A stretch of 64,000 bases of DNA, taken from the NCBI GenBank assembly GCA_946186915.1, contig CAMHOY010000005.1:62001-126000 (forward strand), in the 5' to 3' direction. Made by a program: the position numbers and the translations under genes. Of this stretch, positions 42,555 through 50,573 are shown in pieces. The DNA comes from an uncultured Bacteroidales bacterium (GTDB taxonomy: Bacteria > Bacteroidota > Bacteroidia > Bacteroidales > Paludibacteraceae). Numbering within the stretch: the stretch's first letter is position 1; every line of letters starts with the position of its first letter. Below the pieces are notes generated by a model. The model was not told where the DNA came from. It saw nothing but the letters and a program-made list of their open reading frames with translations, and did not search any database.

Positions 42555-43184
42555 GTGTACCTGAATACTGAGACGCCAGAATGGGTGTGAGAGAATATAC
42601 CGCACGGTATCATCGAGATTGTCGTTGCGGTCGTCTTCCCATTCATCCACAGTGTGCTCAATGAGCCATTCTCCAGTGAAGCGTAGAGGTTGTAATAACC
42701 AGTGCTCGGCTTCCAACTGGTCGCGCCAGATCTCCGGATCATACGTGCCGGTAAATACCACTTTGACCTCATTCACTTTCCGCAGGGCTAAAGGCTGATT
42801 ACTGATAGCTGAATGCTGAAGGCTACTCTCCTTGGGAGAACAGGTAATCCAGTCGATGCCGGCCGGCAAAGGACGTGTGCCGTTCGTCTCGATACAGATA
42901 TAGTAACCGGCATTATGGAGCGCGTCTACGAGAGGTTTATCTACCTGCAGACCCGGTTCGCCTCCCGTGAGCACAACCATCTTCCGCCGTTTGTTGGGCG
43001 TGTCGTACAGGTCATGAATGGCAGCTACGATATCTTCTGCAGTCATGGAAGTGAAATCCGTGAACTCCGTGTCGCACCATGGACACCGGAGGTTACAACC
43101 GCTGAAACGCACAAAAACAGCGGGGATACCCATGTGCGCACCCTCGCCTTGTAACGTGTAGAATATTTCGTTGACCTTGTACAC
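42534..43184 (-). CDS. queE: 7-carboxy-7-deazaguanine synthase
   Basis: QueE is a radical-SAM enzyme that turns 6-carboxytetrahydropterin into 7-carboxy-7-deazaguanine (queuosine pathway). The 216-residue protein starts MYKVNEIFYTLQGEGAHMG and has the cluster motif CNLRCPWC, then TGGEPGLQVDKPLV and ETNGTRPLP. An unusual stretch SSLQHSAISNQPLALR after WITCSPKE comes from CAGCATTCAGCTATCAG-type repeats (42789-42826) and looks like an in-frame insert. It is the last gene of the queF-queC-queD-queE run. Confidence 0.95.
   Translation of the reverse strand: MYKVNEIFYTLQGEGAHMGIPAVFVRFSGCNLRCPWCDTEFTDFTSMTAEDIVAAIHDLYDTPNKRRKMVVLTGGEPGLQVDKPLVDALHNAGYYICIETNGTRPLPAGIDWITCSPKESSLQHSAISNQPLALRKVNEVKVVFTGTYDPEIWRDQLEAEHWLLQPLRFTGEWLIEHTVDEWEDDRNDNLDDTVRYILSHPFWRLSIQVHKIVGLR
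42789..42826. repeat. intragenic CTGAWWRCT-type repeat in queE
   Basis: Degenerate words AGGCTGATTA, CTGATAGCTGAATGCTGAAGGCT follow one another. In the coding strand they give SLQHSAISNQPL without a stop. Units are imperfect (about 8-9 bp). Confidence 0.6.
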
Positions 43185-43201
43185 CCTAATTCTCTAATTC
43201 C

Positions 43202-43534
43202 CTAATCCCTCTCATAAATAGCTACATTGCCTTCGGATTCCTGAACGGAGACTTTATAGCAGTTCTCTACGTGGTCACATATCCAGCGGGCGATATTCTC
43301 TGCAGAAGGATTGACATCAAGGATGTCGTTGATATATTTATGGTCAAAAGTATCTTTGACGACGCGTTTGATATGCGTGAAGTCGGTGACCATGCCGTCC
43401 GCATTCAGTTCCTTCGCGCGGCAATAAACCACGATGATCCAGTTATGGCCATGTAGGTTCTCACATTTGCTCTCGTACGACAACATCAAGTTATGCGCCG
43501 CTGAGATTTCTATAGTCTTTTGAACGTAATACAT
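43202..43534 (-). CDS. queD: 6-carboxy-5,6,7,8-tetrahydropterin synthase
   Basis: QueD makes 6-carboxytetrahydropterin from dihydroneopterin triphosphate. The start was set at ATG 43534 (MYYVQKTIEISAAHNL), giving 110 residues. Zinc-binding histidines are seen in SAAHNL and LHGHNW, the catalytic cysteine in YESKCENLHGH, and the catalytic His/Glu set in FDHKYIND and QESEGNVAIYE. It lies 17 nt upstream of queE and after the CACATTAC repeat that follows queC. Confidence 0.95.
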   Translation of the reverse strand: MYYVQKTIEISAAHNLMLSYESKCENLHGHNWIIVVYCRAKELNADGMVTDFTHIKRVVKDTFDHKYINDILDVNPSAENIARWICDHVENCYKVSVQESEGNVAIYERD

Positions 43535-43578
43535 AAATAACACATTACATTATACATTACACATCACACATCACACAT
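43535..43578. repeat. ACACATTACATC-type repeat between queC and queD
   Basis: Words ACACATTAC, ATTATACATTAC, ACATCAC, ACATCAC, ACATCAT follow one another. The TGA stop of queC, on the minus strand, is formed within it. The word CATTACACATCACACAT is shared with the repeat after infB. Confidence 0.85.
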
Positions 43579-44224
43579 CATAGATAGTGTTATCCTCAAT
43601 CCCCGCTTGGGCAAGTGCTTCTTTGCGTTCGCGACAGGTACCGCAGACACCACAATGATGTTGGCCTCCTTTATAACAACTCCAGGTCTCGGCATAATCA
43701 ATGTGCAGGTCTTTGCCTTTCGCTGCAATCTCGGCTTTGGTGAGACGGGTGTATGGTGTGAGCAGTTGTACACCGTTCCATGTGCCGAAATGAATGGCGT
43801 TATTCATGGCTTCCACGAATTCCGGCCGGCAATCAGGATAGATCGCATGGTCACCGGAATGATTTGCCAGCATGACATATTGCAGTTTGTTGTTTTCGGC
43901 TATGCCGGCAGCGATGGACAGCATGATTCCGTTACGGAAAGGTACGACGGTGGATTTCATGTTTTCTTCGTTGTAGTCTCCTTCTGGAATAGCATCTGCG
44001 CCGGATAGCAGGGAGGAATGAAAAAACTGCTTGATAAATGGCAGACGAATGACCATGTGCGGAATGCCGAGCCGTTTGCAATGCAATTTGGCAAACTCCA
44101 ACTCGCGGTCGTTATGGTTACTGCCGTAATGGAATGACAATGCCATGCCGATACGGAACTGATATTCGTATAACATCGTTGTGGAATCGAGTCCACCGGA
44201 GAGAACAATTAAGGAATCTTTCAT
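43571..44224 (-). CDS. queC: 7-cyano-7-deazaguanine (preQ0) synthase
   Basis: QueC uses ATP and ammonia to turn 7-carboxy-7-deazaguanine into preQ0. The 217-residue protein has the PP-loop SGGLDST at residues 9-15 and the zinc-binding C-terminal cysteines in CYKGGQHHCGVCGTC. FVEAMNNAIHFGT and LLTPYTRLTKAEI are further family parts. The stop codon falls in the border repeat that separates it from queD. It begins directly next to the queF stop. Confidence 0.96.
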   Translation of the reverse strand: MKDSLIVLSGGLDSTTMLYEYQFRIGMALSFHYGSNHNDRELEFAKLHCKRLGIPHMVIRLPFIKQFFHSSLLSGADAIPEGDYNEENMKSTVVPFRNGIMLSIAAGIAENNKLQYVMLANHSGDHAIYPDCRPEFVEAMNNAIHFGTWNGVQLLTPYTRLTKAEIAAKGKDLHIDYAETWSCYKGGQHHCGVCGTCRERKEALAQAGIEDNTIYDV

Positions 44225-44701
44225 TTAGTGTTTAATATTAAGCGCGAACTGTTCGCGGAGTCGTTGTTCTTTCAATGCCTCATGGTCTTTGTCGGCATAG
44301 TTGGCGAAAGGATAGATGCTGATGCCTCCTCGGGGCATGAAATATCCTGTTACTTCGAGGTATTTCGGGTCCATGAGCCGGACCAGATCCTTCATGATGA
44401 TATTCACACAATCTTCATGGAAGTCACCGTGATTGCGGAAGGAGAAAAGATAGAGTTTGAGACTCTTACTCTCCACCATCCGCTCGCGCGGGATATAACT
44501 GATGAATATATGTCCGAAGTCCGGTTGTCCGGTTTTCGGGCACAAGGTCGTGAATTCCGGGCAGTCGAATGTCACTACGTATTCGTTCTCAGGGTGTTTG
44601 TTTTCGAAGGTCTCCAGCACGTTCGGGTTATACTGGTCCGAGTATTGTACGTGTTGATTACCGAGCAGGGTGACTCCCTGCAGTTCTTTGTCTGTTCTCA
44701 T
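44225..44701 (-). CDS. queF: NADPH-dependent preQ0 reductase
   Basis: QueF reduces the nitrile of preQ0 to the amine preQ1. The 158-residue protein is of the short (unimodular) type: [13 protein letters not shown] with nucleophile C54 and acid D61, and the NADPH/QueF motif [24 protein letters not shown]. With queC, queD and queE it covers dihydroneopterin triphosphate to preQ1. tgt, queA and queG are not in the window. It starts 21 nt after the galactanase gene, and no promoter was seen in that gap. Confidence 0.97.
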   Translation of the reverse strand: MRTDKELQGVTLLGNQHVQYSDQYNPNVLETFENKHPENEYVVTFDCPEFTTLCPKTGQPDFGHIFISYIPRERMVESKSLKLYLFSFRNHGDFHEDCVNIIMKDLVRLMDPKYLEVTGYFMPRGGISIYPFANYADKDHEALKEQRLREQFALNIKH

Positions 44702-44722
44702 ATTGTTTTCAGTTATATCATT

Positions 44723-46069
44723 TTATTGTACCCGTGCGCCCGTGAGGTCAAACAACTGTTCATTTCGTTCGACGAGCACATGCCCGTTATGGAAAACAAG
44801 TCTGCCTCTATCCGCTCCTTGGTTCGATGGGATATCTTCCAATCCTTGTCCGCTGTGATAGAAATTGCGCATGTAATAGGGGGCGCACACATCGGCTGCC
44901 GTCTTTCCTCCGGAGGCTGCGCCTGTCTTGTTGATGGCATGGCCGGACGTAGTGGCATTCTCGTTCCAGAAACCGCGGTTTTGCCATGCTTTGATGACCA
45001 AGCGGCTGTAGGTGCTCCAGTTGACGTAGTCTCCGTTTCCGGCTTCTTCCGGGAACCAATAACTGATACCATCTACGTTCTCAAGCGGCTTGAGGTTATC
45101 TACCAGATCCTTTACGAATTGGTATTGTCCCGCTACGGAGCACGGCCAAACACTGCGCGTGTCATAGTTAACCCCTTTGTCTGGCCAGTTTTGGAAGTTA
45201 TAAGCGCACTCCACGATATGTACTCGCTTGGTCGGGAAGAGTGTTTTCAGGTTATTGATTGCATTGACGAGGTTGCTCTTGTCCGTCTTGGAGGCTACTT
45301 GCTCCGCGTTGAGGTAGCCGTGCCAGAAAGGGTAGTAACTGAGCCCGATTACATCAAAATCGACATTGGCATTCTTCAACTTGTTGTAATAGTACGAGTT
45401 ATAACCGGTGTTGGTGGGGCGGTCGGTGTGAATGATGATCTGTGCGTCAGGACATTCCTCGCGCACCGCATTGCAGCCCGCGTGAAGAAGTCCGAGGTAC
45501 CCGTCCCAGTTACTGCTTGCGTCGTTGTAAGGCTTTACTTTGATGCCGCAAAGCCCATACATGATCTCATTGCCCACTTGTACCAGGTCCGGCGTCGCAT
45601 TCGCAGCCTTGAGAGTTTGAAGAACTTTATGCGTGTATTGACTGATACTATCCGCCATGGCTGCGTCGGAGACACCTTTCCAGGCTGCGGGTGCTTGGAT
45701 ATGCGTAGCATCGACCCATGTGTCCGAATAGTGAAAATCCAACATAAAATATGCGCCCGCCGCTTTGATTCGTTGACCTAAAGCCGTCACAAACGCCAAG
45801 TCTTGACAGACGGATGGATTGATTGTTCCGTCTTGGTCTGCTTTGGTCGGGTTAACAAAAATACGCACCCTGAATGTATTCCATCCGCAATCATTGATTG
45901 CCCATGTGATAAAATTGGATATTTTCGAACCATTCACATCTTTGTAGTACGATAAATCTTTCTCGTATAATGGAAGCGTCGAGATATCTCCGCCGACATA
46001 GCGTATTTGTGCCTGTGCGCATGCGCAAACGAGCGCGAATAATACTAATAATGAGAAATGTTTATACAT
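44723..46069 (-). CDS. GH53 endo-beta-1,4-galactanase
   Basis: GH53 enzymes hydrolyse beta-1,4-galactan side chains of pectin. The 448-residue secreted protein has a signal peptide (MYKHFSLLVLFALVCACAQAQ), opening RYVGGDISTLPLYEK, and the TIM-barrel motifs TFRVRIFVNP, FHYSDTWVD, VQVGNEIMYG (acid/base Glu) and VHIVECAYNF (nucleophile Glu). The last residues, FHNGHVLVERNEQLFDLTGARVQ, form a short tail like that of the divergent neighbour and recall the first half of T9SS-type C-terminal signals. No SusC/SusD pair is present. It has its own promoter and heads the minus-strand run into the que genes. Confidence 0.93.
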   Translation of the reverse strand: MYKHFSLLVLFALVCACAQAQIRYVGGDISTLPLYEKDLSYYKDVNGSKISNFITWAINDCGWNTFRVRIFVNPTKADQDGTINPSVCQDLAFVTALGQRIKAAGAYFMLDFHYSDTWVDATHIQAPAAWKGVSDAAMADSISQYTHKVLQTLKAANATPDLVQVGNEIMYGLCGIKVKPYNDASSNWDGYLGLLHAGCNAVREECPDAQIIIHTDRPTNTGYNSYYYNKLKNANVDFDVIGLSYYPFWHGYLNAEQVASKTDKSNLVNAINNLKTLFPTKRVHIVECAYNFQNWPDKGVNYDTRSVWPCSVAGQYQFVKDLVDNLKPLENVDGISYWFPEEAGNGDYVNWSTYSRLVIKAWQNRGFWNENATTSGHAINKTGAASGGKTAADVCAPYYMRNFYHSGQGLEDIPSNQGADRGRLVFHNGHVLVERNEQLFDLTGARVQ

Positions 46070-46100
46070 TGTTTCTTTTGCTATTTTTGCAATTTCGTTG

Positions 46101-46132
46101 CAAAATTACAACAAAAATATGACATGTGCAAA
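46101..46132 (-). promoter_or_regulatory. promoter of the galactanase (and perhaps que) run
   Basis: Minus strand: TTTG (complement 46129-46132), 20 nt, TAATTTTG (complement 46101-46108). The -33 region reads TTTGCACATGTCATA, related to the TTTGCATATGTG form. Confidence 0.75.
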
Positions 46133-46202
46133 TTTAAGGAAACTTTTTTTTGACAAGTCAACTTTGCAAAATATAGAAAAATGAACATTTTGGCACAAAG
46201 TA

Positions 46203-46234
46203 TTTGTGTGAATGAGAAATTTGTATTACTTTTG
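46203..46234 (+). promoter_or_regulatory. promoter of the secreted repeat protein gene
   Basis: TTTG (46203-46206), 20 nt, TACTTTTG (46227-46234). The AT-rich leader is about 78 nt, and TAACATTATTAACATTACTAAC in it is imperfectly repetitive. Confidence 0.7.
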
Positions 46235-46317
46235 CGCCGTTTTGTTGCTTTTTGTAAACAAATAACAAAAATAACCAACATTATTAACATTACTAACCTA
46301 AAAAATTGATTTAAGGT

Positions 46318-47616
46318 ATGAAGAAAATTTTCTCCTTTTTGTGCGCTCTGACAATCGTATTGAGCGCGAGTGCAGCGCCGCGATTTGGCCTCACACGTGA
46401 GGCGAAGGGTGCTAAGACACAAGTAAGTCTCACAGCTCCGGTTCGTAAGGCAGCTCCGAAAGCTCCTGCTAAATTGAATGGCGAGGTAATCAACATTGAG
46501 GCAAACAACCTTGCAGTTGATTTAAGTTACTTCGACTTATATCTCCAGTATCTGGGCTATGGTCTCGTCAGTATAGAAGGTGGTACGGATGAATATGCTG
46601 TATCTGCTGAGTTATATACGGCAGATGAGAATTATTACACTACTTACTCGACTGCAGATGAGAGCATAGAATTGTCTGTAAATGAGACAGCTTTGACGGT
46701 ATCTTCTGCGGAATTGCGTTCGACGGAGAAAGGTGACCAATTCGTTGCTACGGCAGTGGACGAGGAGGGTAACACCTACAACATCAATCTGACACTCTTT
46801 GCTCCGGATGAGCCGAAGGAGACTGTACATCTGAGTTACAGTTCTTGCGAGATCAATGACTACACCAGTTACTATGGTTTCTACTACATCTCTGCACAAA
46901 ACGAGAATGATGGTGTGTATTTGGCACTCTTGTCCGCGCCTGAAGCTGGCACATACTCCAAGGCTGATTTCTCTGGATACACCGGTATTGAGCTGATTGC
47001 AGGAACAGATACCACTTGGATTAGTGAGTTCTTCTCTATTGATGCTACGATTACCGAAACGGAAACGGGTAAACTCTTCAAAGTACAATTGTTTGCTACC
47101 GATGCTACTTTGTATGACGTAGAGATTACATATACGAAGCCGGTGGCTGATAAGACGGAGACGGTTGTTCTGGATAATGTGACATTTGAGGACTACCGTG
47201 AAGACGACGGCTCGTGGCAGGTAATCGCTGCTCCGGCCGATAGTTCAATTGTCTTCTCGCTGAATCCGTATTCGGAGTCGTTGGTGGCTGACCTGACGGT
47301 GGCAGATCTCGATGGTACTTATTCATGGCTGAAGATTGTGGAGAACGACGAAGCGAATTACTATAATTTTGCAGAGGGAGAGTTCACTGCTTCTGTAGAG
47401 GCTAACGGTGTGCTTAAACTGACCGGTTGGATTCTGGCTTCAAACAACGTGAAGTACGAGTTCACGTTCACCACTGCTGAAGGTGCTGTTGATCAAACAG
47501 AAGGTATTGAGCATATTGTGCTGACCGAGAAGGCACAGAAAGTAGTTGTTGATGGTGCAGTTTATGTGATCCGTGACAATAAACTGTTCAATGTTCTGGG
47601 AGCACAAGTTCGTTAA
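46318..47616 (+). CDS. secreted protein with three beta-rich repeats and a short C-terminal tail signal
   Basis: The 432-residue protein has a signal peptide (MKKIFSFLCALTIVLSASAA), a basic Lys/Ala/Pro stretch, then three related domains of about 110-130 residues, seen by the recurring pattern of VxLDxxxxxDY...GxYxxxA and a closing xLFATDATLYDVEITYTK / FTFTTAEGA strand. Acidic residues dominate. The end, VVVDGAVYVIRDNKLFNVLGAQVR, is very close in form to the end of the galactanase (QLFDLTGARVQ). Similar proteins occur in Prevotella-like genomes without assigned function. It is probably secreted or cell-surface located. A hairpin terminator follows. Confidence 0.65.
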   Translation: MKKIFSFLCALTIVLSASAAPRFGLTREAKGAKTQVSLTAPVRKAAPKAPAKLNGEVINIEANNLAVDLSYFDLYLQYLGYGLVSIEGGTDEYAVSAELYTADENYYTTYSTADESIELSVNETALTVSSAELRSTEKGDQFVATAVDEEGNTYNINLTLFAPDEPKETVHLSYSSCEINDYTSYYGFYYISAQNENDGVYLALLSAPEAGTYSKADFSGYTGIELIAGTDTTWISEFFSIDATITETETGKLFKVQLFATDATLYDVEITYTKPVADKTETVVLDNVTFEDYREDDGSWQVIAAPADSSIVFSLNPYSESLVADLTVADLDGTYSWLKIVENDEANYYNFAEGEFTASVEANGVLKLTGWILASNNVKYEFTFTTAEGAVDQTEGIEHIVLTEKAQKVVVDGAVYVIRDNKLFNVLGAQVR

Positions 47617-47645
47617 TCGAAAAATAAGCTTTTAACAGTAAAAAT

Positions 47646-47676
47646 GAGGGCTGCGCGATGCGCGGCCTTCTTTTTT
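47646..47676 (+). terminator. hairpin terminator
   Basis: Arms GAGGGCTGCGC and GCGCGGCCTTC (two G-U pairs) around a 3-nt loop are followed by TTTTTT. Confidence 0.88.
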
Positions 47677-47823
47677 GTTATGTATAACGCCAGTTTGTCA
47701 ACAAATATTCATTTTGGACAACTTTTTCTGTTGATAAAAAATGTAAAGTATTGAAAATGAGCAATATAACTAAAATTTTTGGAAAACTTTGTAAAATTTT
47801 TTTGAAAAAAACTTGTCAAAAAA

Positions 47824-47855
47824 TTTGCACAATTCAAAAAAATATACTACTTTTG
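47824..47855 (+). promoter_or_regulatory. promoter of nrdD-nrdG
   Basis: TTTG (47824-47827), 20 nt, TACTTTTG (47848-47855). The about 75-nt leader contains GTCGGGAGGTTGCTTAGACTGAC with weak pairing only. No NrdR-type box was convincing. The stretch 47677-47823 is AT-rich and holds no gene. Confidence 0.75.
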
Positions 47856-47933
47856 CAACCGTTTTCGTGCTTTGCCGATTTACGTCGGGAGGTTGCTTAG
47901 ACTGACGTTGGAATTTATTTTATACTCTTATAT

Positions 47934-50033
47934 ATGGAAACATACATTATCAAACGTGATGGTAAGAAAGAATTATTCACCATCGACAAGATCAAAAATG
48001 CCATTTCCAAGGCATTCTTAGCAGTAGGTGCATTTGCGACGGAGGAGGCTTTGACATCCATCCTCTCGCATCTGCGAGTACATAATAATGTGACCGTTGA
48101 GGAAATCCAGAACCAGGTGGAGGTTGCGTTGATGGCAGAGGGATACTACCAGGTTGCGAAAGCATACATGTTGTATCGCCATCAGCATACAGAGGATCGT
48201 GATACGCAGCGTCGTCTGGACTTCATGATGAACTACGTGCAGGCGAGCAATGCGGCTGAGGGTAGTAAGTTCGACGCTAACGCAAACGTGGAGCACAAGA
48301 ACATTGCAACGCTCATCGGAGAGTTGCCTAAACAAGGTTTCATCCGTCTGAACCGTCGTCTGTTGACCGAGCGCATCAAAGAGATGTTCGGAAAAGAGTT
48401 GAGCGACCGCTATATGCAACTGCTCAACCAGCACTTCATCTACAAGAACGATGAGACGAACTTGGCAAACTACTGTGCATCCATCACCATGTATCCGTGG
48501 CTGATTGGCGGTACGAAGAGTATCGGCGGTAACGCAACACCTCCTCATAACCTTAAATCGTTCTGCGGCGGGTTCATCAACATGGTGTTTATGGTTTCGT
48601 CCATGCTTTCAGGCGCGTGCGCTACGCCCGAGTTCCTTATGTATATGAACTATTTCATCGAGCAGGAATACGGCGAGGATTACTACAAGCGCGCTGACGA
48701 AGTGGTTGATCTGAGCCTCAAACGCCGCACGATTGACAAGGTGATCACGGATTGCTTCCAGCAAGTGGTATATAGCCTGAACCAACCTTCAGGTGCCCGT
48801 AACTTCCAGTCGGTATTCTGGAATATCAGTTACTATGACCGCTATTATTTCCAGAGCTTGTTCGAGAACTTCCGTTTCCCGAATGGCGAGGCGCCTCATT
48901 GGGATAGCCTGAACTGGTTGCAGAAACGTTTCATGAACTGGTTCAACGAAGAGCGTACGCGTTGCGTCCTCACCTTCCCGGTTGAGACGATGGCTTTGTT
49001 GGCAGAAGATGGTGATATCAAAGACAAAGAGTACGGCGATTTCACTGCAGAGATGTATGCGAAGGGTCACTCGTTCTTCACTTACGTGAGCGACAATGCC
49101 GACAGTCTCTCCAGTTGCTGCCGTCTGCGCAATGCTATCACGGACAACAGTTTCAGTTATACGCTTGGTGCCGGTGGTATCTCGACGGGTTCGAAATCCG
49201 TGCTGACTATCAACCTCAACCGTGCTATCCAGTACGCAGTACGCAACAACATCCCGTACCAGAGCTATGTTGAGGATGTAGTGGACCTGATGCACAAGGT
49301 GCAGTTGGCATACAACGAGAACCTGAAGAACCTACAGGCCAAGGGCATGTTGCCTTTATTCGATGCCGGGTATATCAACATCGGCCGTCAGTATCTGACG
49401 ATTGGCGTCAATGGCTTGGTAGAGGCTGCAGAGTTCCTTGGTATCGAAATCAAGGACAGCCCCGAATACGCACACTTCGTGCAGGAACTGCTCGGTATTA
49501 TCGAGAAGAAAAACAAAGAGTATCGTACGAAGGACGTGATGTTCAACTGCGAAATGATTCCTGCCGAGAACGTGGGTGTAAAGCACGCTAAGTGGGATAA
49601 GGAAGACGGCTACGTAGTTCCGCGTGACTGCTACAACAGTTATTTCTACATCGTGGAGGACACCAGTCTGAACGTATTGGATCGTTTCCGTCTGCATGGA
49701 CGTCAGTATATCGAGCATTTGACAGGTGGTAGTGCACTGCACTGCAACTTGGAGGAACACCTCTCTCAAGAGCAATACCGCCAACTCCTGCGCGTCGCTG
49801 CCATCGAGGGATGTAACTACTTCACCTTCAATATCCCGAACACGGTATGTAACGATTGCGGCCATATCGACAAGCGTTACCTGAAAGAGTGTCCGCATTG
49901 CCATTCGAAGAACGTGGACTACCTCACGCGTGTCATCGGATACATGAAACGTGTATCGAACTTCTCGGAGGCCCGCCAGAAAGAGGCGGCTCAGCGTTAC
50001 TACGCAGAGAAATCGAAAGCACCGAAGTGCTGA
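47934..50033 (+). CDS. nrdD: anaerobic ribonucleoside-triphosphate reductase
   Basis: NrdD is the glycyl-radical (class III) ribonucleotide reductase used without oxygen. The 699-residue protein begins with an ATP-cone (YIIKRDGKKELFTIDKI) and has the active-site region SSCCRLRNAI. A C-terminal zinc site follows (C639, C642, C653, C656 in CNDCGHIDKRYLKECPHC), and then the glycyl-radical loop RVIGYMKRVSNFSE with G669. The stop overlaps the nrdG start by one base (TGATG). Its presence fits an anaerobe. Confidence 0.97.
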   Translation: METYIIKRDGKKELFTIDKIKNAISKAFLAVGAFATEEALTSILSHLRVHNNVTVEEIQNQVEVALMAEGYYQVAKAYMLYRHQHTEDRDTQRRLDFMMNYVQASNAAEGSKFDANANVEHKNIATLIGELPKQGFIRLNRRLLTERIKEMFGKELSDRYMQLLNQHFIYKNDETNLANYCASITMYPWLIGGTKSIGGNATPPHNLKSFCGGFINMVFMVSSMLSGACATPEFLMYMNYFIEQEYGEDYYKRADEVVDLSLKRRTIDKVITDCFQQVVYSLNQPSGARNFQSVFWNISYYDRYYFQSLFENFRFPNGEAPHWDSLNWLQKRFMNWFNEERTRCVLTFPVETMALLAEDGDIKDKEYGDFTAEMYAKGHSFFTYVSDNADSLSSCCRLRNAITDNSFSYTLGAGGISTGSKSVLTINLNRAIQYAVRNNIPYQSYVEDVVDLMHKVQLAYNENLKNLQAKGMLPLFDAGYINIGRQYLTIGVNGLVEAAEFLGIEIKDSPEYAHFVQELLGIIEKKNKEYRTKDVMFNCEMIPAENVGVKHAKWDKEDGYVVPRDCYNSYFYIVEDTSLNVLDRFRLHGRQYIEHLTGGSALHCNLEEHLSQEQYRQLLRVAAIEGCNYFTFNIPNTVCNDCGHIDKRYLKECPHCHSKNVDYLTRVIGYMKRVSNFSEARQKEAAQRYYAEKSKAPKC

Positions 50034-50515
50034 TGAAGGTAGCTTCTTTCGATATTGTTTTTCAAGAGATTCCGGGCGAGGTAACACTCGCCCTTAATCT
50101 CTCGAATTGTCCTTGTCATTGTCCCGGATGTCATAGTCCGCACCTGGCGGAGGATATCGGCGAGATCGTGAATGAAGAATTACTGAACGGTCTTCTCGCG
50201 CGTTACGGAACCATGATCACGTGTGTGGCGTTCATGGGAGGAGATGCCGATCCGGCGGAAGTAGCGCAATGGGCGAGGTACGTAAAGGCCTGCCCCCAAC
50301 CCCTCCCAAAGGGGAAGGGTGGTTTACGGACGGCTTGGTATTCGGGACGGACAAATATGCCACAAGACGAGAAGGCTTTTGACTATGTCAAATTGGGTCC
50401 GTATATCGAGGCGCTGGGCGGATTGAAGAGCGAGAAAACCAACCAGCATTTGTACAAACGAACCGGAGAAGGGTGGGAAGATATCACTTCTTCTTTTTGG
50501 AGAAAGCAACTATAA
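50033..50515 (+). CDS. nrdG: anaerobic RNR activating protein with a C-rich palindromic insert
   Basis: NrdG is the radical-SAM activase that forms the glycyl radical on NrdD. The start was set at ATG 50033, overlapping nrdD, giving 160 residues. The cluster motif is C26-x3-C30-x2-C33 (CPCHCPGC), and FMGGDADP follows. A stretch ACPQPLPKGKGGL is encoded by a C-rich palindromic element (50288-50325) that shares 15 identical bases with element 2 of rimP. The family sequence resumes at LRTAWYSGR. This is a short Bacteroidota-type NrdG. Confidence 0.95.
   Translation: MKVASFDIVFQEIPGEVTLALNLSNCPCHCPGCHSPHLAEDIGEIVNEELLNGLLARYGTMITCVAFMGGDADPAEVAQWARYVKACPQPLPKGKGGLRTAWYSGRTNMPQDEKAFDYVKLGPYIEALGGLKSEKTNQHLYKRTGEGWEDITSSFWRKQL
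50288..50325. repeat. C-rich palindromic element in nrdG
   Basis: GCCTGCCCCCAACCCCTCCC is followed by AAAGGGGAAGGGTGG. The 15-mer CCCCCAACCCCTCCC is identical to rimP element 2. The arms pair imperfectly. The element is in frame and adds about 12 residues. Confidence 0.88.
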
Positions 50516-50535
50516 ATTGCAAATGGTAGTTATAT

Positions 50536-50573
50536 AGTTAGCCCCGCGAGGAAATCGCGGGGCTAACTGTTTT
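50536..50573. terminator. very strong bidirectional hairpin terminator
   Basis: Perfect 14-bp arms AGTTAGCCCCGCGA and TCGCGGGGCTAACT around GGAAA, followed by GTTTT. It separates nrdG from the convergent giant gene and reaches the latter's stop codon. Confidence 0.93.

Noticed and set aside
44702-44722. preQ1 riboswitch in front of queF
   Set aside because: Only 21 nt separate queF from the upstream gene and no pseudoknot-like sequence is visible.
44228-45781. 517-codon + strand open frame opposite queF/GH53
   Set aside because: Both minus-strand genes have complete catalytic motifs; the + frame crosses their border and resembles no family.
44723-47616. Polysaccharide utilisation locus around the galactanase
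   Set aside because: No SusC/SusD pair, sugar sensor or further glycosidase is present in the neighbourhood.
47677-47933. NrdR box or cobalamin riboswitch upstream of nrdD
   Set aside because: No ACACWATATAT-type pair of boxes or B12-box was found; only a standard promoter and a weakly structured leader.
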